From: Cryptosporangium minutisporangium
GTDB taxonomy: Bacteria; Actinomycetota; Actinomycetes; Mycobacteriales; Cryptosporangiaceae
Direction of reading: 5' to 3'
Assembly: GCF_039536245.1 (NCBI RefSeq)
Contig: NZ_BAAAYN010000047.1
Coordinates: forward strand, 78,105 to 142,104
DNA: 64,000 nucleotides
Shown: piece after piece, positions 58,449 to 64,000 of the stretch
Position numbering within the stretch: position 1 is the first letter of the stretch
Layout of the letters: each line of letters opens with the position of its first letter
Translations under genes and position numbers: made by a program
Notes under the pieces: generated by a model
Seen by the model: the letters and a program-made list of their open reading frames with translations, nothing else
Database searches by the model: none
Told to the model about the DNA's origin: nothing

Positions 58449-59860
58449 CACAGTGTCTCCAGGTTCAGGATCTCGGCGAGCGCCTGCTTCGAGGCGCGCG
58501 TCAGTTCTTCGTTGCGGACGAGAGGGTCGGCGACGTCGCGGCCGAGCGCATCGCTCAGCCAGCCGGCGTCCCGATCGGCGCCGGTGAGCGCGTCGTTGCG
58601 GGCCCCGGCGTCGGTGAGGTTGGACTGGAAGATCCCGGCCGCGGATCGGGGCAGGAAGTCTTCGTAGACGATCGGCTCCCGGAGCGCGACCCCAGCCGTC
58701 ACCAACGCGTGCACGTCGAGTATCCGCTCACCGCGCAGCGTCGAGTTCCCACCGGGCCCGGCCGCCGCCGCGAGGCGTTCGCGCGCGTCCGGCGCAGGGC
58801 GGTAGGTGAACGCACCGAGGCCCCGGCGGTCGAGGGTCTCCTCGGTTCCCGGGAGGTTCTCCCGCCATACCTCCGCGGCGACCTCCGTCCGGGCCCGCCC
58901 CGACTCCGCCCGGCGGGCGTCCACCTCGGTGAGCAGGCGGTCGTAGAGCGCCCGTCCGGCGGTGGTCAGCGCGATCCCCCGCGCCTCGACCTCGCCGAAC
59001 CGGACCCGCAGCTCACCCGGCCCGTCGGTGAACGCACGGGGCTCGGCCAGCGCCCGGAACGAGGTCTGCCGGAGCAGCACGTCCGGGCCCTCCCACGCCG
59101 GTGGCCCCTGGATTTCGTCGATCATCGTGACGCCGAGGTCGGTCATCCGCCGGTAGAGCTCGTCGATGTCGAGCACCCGCGGCGTGAGGTGGTTGATGTG
59201 GGTCGACATGACACCACCGATGTCGGCGGCGACCGCGGAGATCCGGGACAGCTCGTCGTACCAGGCCCGATCGATCGGTTCCCGGGACAGCGCGAAGCAC
59301 GCGGTGGCCCCGGCCACGAACTCGTCGGCGTCCGACCCGTCGAGGCCGTGCTCGGCCTCGGCCCGCGCGGCCAGCTCCAGCACCCGCGGCGGGAACAGGT
59401 CGCGCCGGGCGAGGAACGTTTCGAGCCGGGCCTGCAGGTCGGCGCCGAAGAACCGCCGGTCGTCGGTGACCAGGACGGACGTGAAGACGCGGAACGGATT
59501 GCGGGCCAGTTCGTCGGCGTCGAGCGGCCGGAACGCGGTCGAGACCACCGGTACCGAGCTCGCCGACGCATCGCGGAGGTCGTAGAACCCGACCGGGTGC
59601 ATGCCGAAGCCGGCGAAGATCTGGCCGACCTGGCGCAGCTCCTCGGGCGTGCCGACCCGGATCGCGCCGTGCCGCTCGGCGGTCACCCGATCGATGCTGC
59701 CCAGCCGCTGGGCCGCCGCACCCTGCTTCGCCAGCACGTCGGCGTTGACCTCGGCCGATACCCGCAGCAGCGTCGTGTAGGCGGGCACCTCCCGGCCGTA
59801 CATGTCCGACAGCGCGCGGGCGAACGCGGCCCGCAACTCCCATTGCTGCACAGACGTCAC
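58448..59860 (-). CDS. hglS: 2-oxoadipate dioxygenase/decarboxylase (HglS, DUF1338)
   Basis: A 470-residue DUF1338 protein, the family of HglS, an Fe(II) enzyme that converts 2-oxoadipate to D-2-hydroxyglutarate. The metal-site region VMSTHINHLTPRV is visible, with further family segments FAGFGMHPVGFYDL and VFTSVLVTDDRRFF. The GTG start overlaps the lat stop by four bases (GTGA). Position between lat and amaB places it in lysine degradation. The aminotransferase converting 2-aminoadipate to 2-oxoadipate is not in the window. Confidence 0.86.
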   Translation of the reverse strand: MTSVQQWELRAAFARALSDMYGREVPAYTTLLRVSAEVNADVLAKQGAAAQRLGSIDRVTAERHGAIRVGTPEELRQVGQIFAGFGMHPVGFYDLRDASASSVPVVSTAFRPLDADELARNPFRVFTSVLVTDDRRFFGADLQARLETFLARRDLFPPRVLELAARAEAEHGLDGSDADEFVAGATACFALSREPIDRAWYDELSRISAVAADIGGVMSTHINHLTPRVLDIDELYRRMTDLGVTMIDEIQGPPAWEGPDVLLRQTSFRALAEPRAFTDGPGELRVRFGEVEARGIALTTAGRALYDRLLTEVDARRAESGRARTEVAAEVWRENLPGTEETLDRRGLGAFTYRPAPDARERLAAAAGPGGNSTLRGERILDVHALVTAGVALREPIVYEDFLPRSAAGIFQSNLTDAGARNDALTGADRDAGWLSDALGRDVADPLVRNEELTRASKQALAEILNLETL

Positions 59861-61185
59861 CGCCCTAGTCGAGTGAGCACCCGGTCGATCGCCGCCACGC
59901 CGGCGTCCAGCTCAGCCTCGCTGATCGTCAGGGCCGGACGGAAGCGCACGCTCCGGTTTCCGCAGCCGAGCATGAACACGCTCTCGTCTTGCCGCAGCCC
60001 GTCCAGGAGCGCGTCGCGGAGGCCGGCGTCGGCGAGCGTGAAGGCGCACATCAGGCCACGGCCGCGGACGTCGCTCACGCCGGGGTGGCGGTCGGCGAGC
60101 GCGCGCAACCCCGCCTGCAGGTGCGCACCGAGCGACGCCGCCCGCGCGACCAACTTCTCGTCGCGGATCACCTCGAGGATGCGGCGGGCCCGCACCATGT
60201 CGGTGAGGTTGCCGCCCCAGGTGGAGTTGAGCCGGGACGCGACCGCGAACACGTTCTCCGGCACCTCGTCGACCCTGCCGCCGGCCATGATGCCGCAGAC
60301 CTGGGTCTTCTTGCCGAACGCGACGACGTCCGGGACGACGTCGAGCTGCTGGTAGGTCCAGGTGGTGCCGGTGAGGCCGACGCCGGTCTGCACCTCGTCG
60401 AGGATGAACAGCGCGTCGTGGGAGTGGCAGAGGTCGCGGAGGGCGCGGACGAACTCGGGGCGGAAGTGGTGGTCGCCGCCCTCGCCCTGGATCGGCTCCA
60501 TGATCGCGGCGGCGATGTCGTGCGGATGGGCCGCGAACGCGGCGCGGGCGGCGGCGAGCGCCTCGCCCTCGGCGGCCTCGATGTCGATGCCGGAACGAAG
60601 GTACGGCGCCGGGATCCGCGGCCAGTCGAACTTCGGGAAGCGCGCGACCTTGTTCGGGTCGGTGTTCGTCAGCGACATCGTGTACCCGGTGCGTCCGTGG
60701 AACGCGTGTTCCAGGTGCAGCACGCGGGTGCCGAGCGCCGGGTCGATGCCGTGCGCCTCGTTCCACCGGCTCTTCCAGTCGAACGCGACCTTCAGCGCGT
60801 TCTCGACGGCGAGCCCGCCGCCCTCGACGAAGAACAGGTGCGGGAGCCGTTCGTCGCCGAGCACCTCGGCGAACGTCTCGACGAACCGGGCCATCTCGAC
60901 CGTGTAGACGTCGGAGTTGCTCGGCTTGTTCGTCGCGGCCCGCAGCAGCTCGGCCCGGAATCCCGGGTCGGCGAGCGCGGGGTGGTTCATCCCCAGCGCC
61001 GAGGACGCGAAGAACGTGAACAGGTCGAGGTACTCGTGCCCGTCGCGGGCGTCGACGAGCGTGGAGCCGCGCGAGGCGTCGAGGTCGAGGACCAGGTCGA
61101 GCCCGTCGGCGAGGAGATGCTTCCCGATCACGGCGTGCACGTCGTGCGGGCGGAACGATCCGGGGGCGTCCACGATCTGGGTCAT
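59857..61185 (-). CDS. lat: L-lysine 6-transaminase
   Basis: A 442-residue class III PLP aminotransferase. It has the lysine epsilon-aminotransferase pattern: LDLFTFFASSALGMNHPAL, NSDVYTVEMARFVETF, FLFVEGG-type segment FFVEGGGLAVENALK, FILDEVQTGVGLTGTTW and the PLP-binding Lys in AFGKKTQVCG. It transfers the side-chain amine of lysine to 2-oxoglutarate, giving aminoadipate semialdehyde, which cyclises to piperideine-6-carboxylate. The lrp gene lies 52 bases upstream, as in the Mycobacterium tuberculosis lrpA-lat pair. A role in secondary metabolism is possible, but the operon partners point to catabolism. Confidence 0.94.
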   Translation of the reverse strand: MTQIVDAPGSFRPHDVHAVIGKHLLADGLDLVLDLDASRGSTLVDARDGHEYLDLFTFFASSALGMNHPALADPGFRAELLRAATNKPSNSDVYTVEMARFVETFAEVLGDERLPHLFFVEGGGLAVENALKVAFDWKSRWNEAHGIDPALGTRVLHLEHAFHGRTGYTMSLTNTDPNKVARFPKFDWPRIPAPYLRSGIDIEAAEGEALAAARAAFAAHPHDIAAAIMEPIQGEGGDHHFRPEFVRALRDLCHSHDALFILDEVQTGVGLTGTTWTYQQLDVVPDVVAFGKKTQVCGIMAGGRVDEVPENVFAVASRLNSTWGGNLTDMVRARRILEVIRDEKLVARAASLGAHLQAGLRALADRHPGVSDVRGRGLMCAFTLADAGLRDALLDGLRQDESVFMLGCGNRSVRFRPALTISEAELDAGVAAIDRVLTRLGR

Positions 61186-61237
61186 GACGACACGTTAAGG
61201 GGATCTTTCCTGTCCCACAACGTCTCGGCAGGAAATT

Positions 61238-61693
61238 TTACGGGTGCGAGAGCCTTCTCTCGTAGAAAGTCTGGAGGATCACGGTCGTCCGAGTGCGGAC
61301 GTTGGCGACGGAACGGATCTGGCGGATCAGATCCTCCAGCGCGCGCGGCGAGGGCACCCGGACGAGCAGGACGTAGCTGTCCTCGCCGGCGACCGAGTAG
61401 CACGCCTCCACCGCGTCGAGCTCGGCCAGCTGCTCCGGGGCGTCGTCGGGCTGGGCCGGGTCGAGCGGCGAGATCGCGATGAACGCGGCCAGCGGCAGGC
61501 CGAGCGCCTCCGGGTCGATGTCCGCGGCGTAACCACGGATGACCCCGCGCTGCTCCAGGCGCCGAACCCGGGCCTGGGTCGCCGACACCGAGAGGCCGGC
61601 GGCGGAGGCGAGCGTCGAGAGCGTGGCACGACCGTCGGTGGCCAGCAGCGCGACCAGCGTGCGGTCGACGTCGTCTTCGAGTGGCGAGGTCAC
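61238..61693 (-). CDS. Lrp/AsnC-family regulator of lysine catabolism
   Basis: A 151-residue Lrp/AsnC protein with an N-terminal HTH (LSTLASAAGLSVSATQARVRRLEQRGVIRGYAADI) and a C-terminal RAM domain (VEACYSVAGEDSYVLLVRVPSPRALEDLI). The GTG at 61693 gives the usual short lead before the HTH; a GTG at 61735 would add 14 residues. It stands directly before lat on the same strand, the arrangement of LrpA and Lat in mycobacteria, and likely controls the lysine operon in response to lysine. Confidence 0.9.
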   Translation of the reverse strand: MTSPLEDDVDRTLVALLATDGRATLSTLASAAGLSVSATQARVRRLEQRGVIRGYAADIDPEALGLPLAAFIAISPLDPAQPDDAPEQLAELDAVEACYSVAGEDSYVLLVRVPSPRALEDLIRQIRSVANVRTRTTVILQTFYERRLSHP

Positions 61694-61803
61694 GCCTCGG
61701 GACGCTACCGGTCGGTTCAGCGCGAGCAGCGGCACACCGACCGCGATGTCGACGACGCTGCGAGATGTGTCCTACAGATGCTCGTAGTAGTTTTGGTGAG
61801 TTT

Positions 61804-62811
61804 ATGGATGCCAAACCGCGAGACACCCGGCTCTGGAAGTCCGCACCGCGCCTAGCGGTCGCCGCCGCGCTGCTCACCGGCGTCACGACCACCGCGACCC
61901 TGACCACCGTCGTCGCGCCGGCCGCGGCCACCGCCCCGGCCACGCAGTCCCAGTTCCCCACCACGTACCGGCTTCCCGACGGCTTCCGCCCCGAGGGCAT
62001 CGCGATCGGACGTCGTCCGGTCGCGTACTTCGGGTCGCTCGCCGACGGTGACATCCTCAAGGTCGACCTCACCAACGGGCGATCGCGGGTCATCGCACAG
62101 GGCCCGGGCACCCCGTCCGTCGGGCTCAAGCTCGACGACCGCGGCCGGCTGTTCGTGGCCGGCGGGGTGGCCGGCACCGGCCGCGTGATCGACACCGCGA
62201 CCGGGAAGACCCTGTCGGACCTGACGCTCGCGACGAACCCCACCGCGACGCCGACGTTCGTCAACGACGTGATCCTGACCCGGTCCGCGGCGTACTTCAC
62301 CGACTCGCGACGGCCCGTCCTCTACCGGGTCGCGATCCCGCGCAAGGGCGCCCCGACCCAGGCGGACGTCACGACGATCCCGCTGAGCGGCGCCATCCAG
62401 TACGTGCCCGACGTCAACAACGCCAACGGCATCGAGCGCACACCGGACGGCAAGGGACTGATCATCGTCCAGTCGAGTACCGGGAAGCTGTTCCGGGTCG
62501 ACCCGCGCACCGGCGTCACCACGGAGATCCCGGTGACCCGGGACGGCGCGCCCTATCCGCTCACCAACGGCGACGGGCTGCTCCGAATCGGACAGACGCT
62601 GTTCGTCGTCCAGAACCGGCTGAACACGATCGCGGCGCTGCGGCTGGACGGCGGCCGCGCCGCCGTGAACGCGACGATCACCGACTCCCGCTTCGACGTG
62701 CCGACGACGCTCGCGGTATTCCGCGACCGCCTCTACACGCCGAACGCCCGCTTCACGACCCCGCCGACCCCCGCCACCCCCTATACGGCGGTGAGCGTCC
62801 CGCTCCCATGA
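61804..62811 (+). CDS. Secreted SMP-30/gluconolactonase-like beta-propeller protein
   Basis: A 335-residue exported protein. The signal peptide covers about 1-42 (LAVAAALLTGVTTTATLTTVVAPAAA). The rest is a repeating beta-propeller, with blades such as RPEGIAIGRRPVAYFGSLADG, FVNDVILTRSAAYFTDSRRP and NNANGIERTPDGKGLIIVQS. Asn-Asn-Ala-Asn-Gly and the Asp positions recall SMP-30 metal sites. Whether it hydrolyses lactones is unclear. ATG at 61804 is the first in-frame start giving a signal peptide; SD is weak. Monocistronic, ending at a strong terminator. Confidence 0.78.
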   Translation: MDAKPRDTRLWKSAPRLAVAAALLTGVTTTATLTTVVAPAAATAPATQSQFPTTYRLPDGFRPEGIAIGRRPVAYFGSLADGDILKVDLTNGRSRVIAQGPGTPSVGLKLDDRGRLFVAGGVAGTGRVIDTATGKTLSDLTLATNPTATPTFVNDVILTRSAAYFTDSRRPVLYRVAIPRKGAPTQADVTTIPLSGAIQYVPDVNNANGIERTPDGKGLIIVQSSTGKLFRVDPRTGVTTEIPVTRDGAPYPLTNGDGLLRIGQTLFVVQNRLNTIAALRLDGGRAAVNATITDSRFDVPTTLAVFRDRLYTPNARFTTPPTPATPYTAVSVPLP

Positions 62812-62824
62812 GGAGTCGCACCGG

Positions 62825-62862
62825 CATGTGGACGCTACGGCGCGCGCCGTAGCGTCCACATG
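62825..62862. terminator. 38-bp perfect palindrome, bidirectional terminator
   Basis: Two exact 19-base arms starting CATGTGGACGCTACGG meet with no spacer at 62843/62844. It lies 13 bases after the plus-strand propeller gene and 7 bases beyond the minus-strand hydratase gene, so it would stop both. Confidence 0.8.
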
Positions 62863-62869
62863 GCGTTGA

Positions 62870-63646
62870 TCAGGATCCGGTGAACTTCGGCGGACGCTTC
62901 TCGACGAACGCGACCACCGCTTCGGCGACGTCGCTCGTCTGCAGCAGCCGGCCCTGGTTCTCCAGCTCGCGGCCGAGCGCCTCCTCGAGCGCGGTGAGCG
63001 TCGACGCGTTGATCGCGCGCTTCGTCGCGGCCAGCGCCAGCGGCGCCCCGGTGGAGAGCCGATCGGTGAGCGCCTTGACGGAGGCGTCCAGCTCGCCGGC
63101 GTCGACGACCTTGTAGATCAACCCCCAGGCCAGCGCCTCGGCCGCCGGGATCCGCTCCGGGACCAGCGCCATCGCCATCGCCCGAGCCCGGCCGATCGAG
63201 GTCGGCACCAGCGCGGTCGCACCACCGTCCGGCATCAGGCCGATGCTGGTGAACGAGAGCAGGAAGTACGCGTCCGCGGACGACAGCACCAGGTCGCAGG
63301 CGAGCGCCAGCGAACAGCCGATGCCCACCGCCGGCCCGTTGACCGCGGCGATCGTCGGCTGGCGCGCGTCCCGCAGGGCCCGGATGACCCGGTTGCCCGC
63401 CACGATCGTGTCGGTGCCGGGCGGCCCCTCCCCCGCCTGACGGGACTTGAGGTCGGCGCCCGCGCTGAACGCGCGTCCGGCGCCGGTCAGCACGATCACC
63501 CGCACCTCGGCGTCGGCCGCGGCCTCTTCGATCAGGTCGGCGAGGTCGTTGAGTACCGCGGCAGTGACGGCGTTCAGGCGCTCCGGACGGTTGAGCGAGA
63601 TCGTCAGCGCGGCTCCATCCCGCTGCACCGTGACATCGGACGTCAT
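62870..63646 (-). CDS. Enoyl-CoA hydratase/isomerase family protein
   Basis: A 258-residue crotonase-fold enzyme. The oxyanion-hole segments GAGRAFSAGADLKSRQ and NGPAVGIGCSLALACDLVLSS are present. In the active site, the positions normally holding the hydratase glutamates read FTSIGLMPDGGATALVP, with Asp rather than Glu, so isomerase or other crotonase chemistry is possible. The start overlaps the upstream gene stop by four bases (ATGA), so it is coupled to the nitronate monooxygenase-like gene. Confidence 0.88.
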   Translation of the reverse strand: MTSDVTVQRDGAALTISLNRPERLNAVTAAVLNDLADLIEEAAADAEVRVIVLTGAGRAFSAGADLKSRQAGEGPPGTDTIVAGNRVIRALRDARQPTIAAVNGPAVGIGCSLALACDLVLSSADAYFLLSFTSIGLMPDGGATALVPTSIGRARAMAMALVPERIPAAEALAWGLIYKVVDAGELDASVKALTDRLSTGAPLALAATKRAINASTLTALEEALGRELENQGRLLQTSDVAEAVVAFVEKRPPKFTGS

Positions 63647-64000
63647 CCCGCCACCCCCACCGGGTCGGCCGCCACCAGGCCGGCGAGCCTACCGCGGATC
63701 AGCTCGGCCGCCTCGTTCACGATCCGCGTCACGATCTCGCCCGCGGTCGGGATGTCGTGGATCAGGCCCTGGACCAGGCCGACCGACCAGATTCCGGCCT
63801 CGACGTCGCCCTTCTCGTAGACCAGCCTGCCGCGCGCACCGGCCACCAGATCCTTGACGTCGGCGAACTCGCCGCCTTCGTTGAGGATCCGCACGACCTC
63901 GGTGCTCACCGAGTTCTTCGCCACCCGGGCGGTGTTACGCAGCGGACGGAAGATCAGCTCGGTGTCCCGCTCGTCGCTGTCCACGATGGCCTGCTTCACG
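63643..64000 (-). CDS. Nitronate monooxygenase-like flavoprotein, C-terminal part
   Basis: The gene runs off the right edge; only the last about 119 residues are seen. KQAIVDSDERDTELIFRPL, followed by NTARVAKNSVS, VAGARGRLVYEKGD and VQGLIHDIPTAGEIV, is typical of the C-terminus of NAD(P)H-dependent flavin oxidoreductases of the nitronate monooxygenase (2-nitropropane dioxygenase) family. The FMN site and the start lie outside the window. Coupled to the enoyl-CoA hydratase gene. Confidence 0.85.
   Translation of the reverse strand, partial: VKQAIVDSDERDTELIFRPLRNTARVAKNSVSTEVVRILNEGGEFADVKDLVAGARGRLVYEKGDVEAGIWSVGLVQGLIHDIPTAGEIVTRIVNEAAELIRGRLAGLVAADPVGVAG

Overview
The window is about 70% GC, with dense genes, many ATGA/GTGA start-stop overlaps and frequent GTG starts. 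Its gene content includes actinobacterial iron boxes, an MbtH protein, an lrp-lat lysine pair, a GylR-type glycerol regulator and a MASE1 kinase. All of this points to a high-GC actinobacterium. I cannot name the genus from the sequence alone.

Region 1 (1-34446) is a hydroxamate siderophore locus. The core is a minus-strand run from an ornithine N-monooxygenase (33336) through two FecCD permeases, an MbtH protein and two half ABC exporters to one giant 8046-residue NRPS that ends at 1695. A hydroxyornithine formyltransferase diverges at 33496. Two iron-box-like sites lie between the divergent genes. A third precedes a siderophore-binding lipoprotein at 129. The NRPS reads A-T-E / C-A-T-E(dead) / C-A-T-E / C-A-T-E / C-A-T / C-A-T-TE. 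Its A-domain codes suggest formyl-hydroxyornithine, a beta-amino acid such as beta-alanine, hydroxyornithine, Thr, hydroxyornithine and Gly. This matches the residue order of mycobacterial exochelin MS plus a terminal Gly, all on a single polypeptide. The second E domain has lost its catalytic His, which fits an achiral beta-alanine. The two half exporters have complementary NBD decay, leaving one complete ATP site.

Region 2 (34448-41694) holds small metabolic and regulatory units. There is a GntR-controlled pxpA/DUF1445 operon with a palindromic operator, a GT1 glycosyltransferase preceded by a long leader with a 12-codon ORF and hairpins, a small zinc-ribbon membrane protein, and a VOC/AraC/YjbR/TfoX-like run diverging from a TetR gene across a 26-bp operator. 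The start of a truncated DUF4865-like gene follows tetR.

Region 3 (41669-48398) is a glycerol operon, glpF-glpK-glpD-glpK, with two complete glycerol kinases. It diverges from an IclR/GylR-type regulator across a perfect 17-bp palindrome.

Region 4 (48399-56924) is mixed. It contains a degenerate 41-bp tandem repeat, a membrane protein overlapping an M15-like secreted peptidase, a GH16-like secreted protein that lacks its nucleophile, a MarR/EamA divergent pair under a 33-bp palindrome, a MASE1 histidine kinase with an output-less response regulator, a class II histone-deacetylase-like enzyme, and two microproteins.

Region 5 (56934-64000) is a lysine catabolic operon, lrp-lat-hglS-amaB. It is followed by a secreted beta-propeller protein, an enoyl-CoA hydratase and the C-terminus of a nitronate monooxygenase cut by the window edge.
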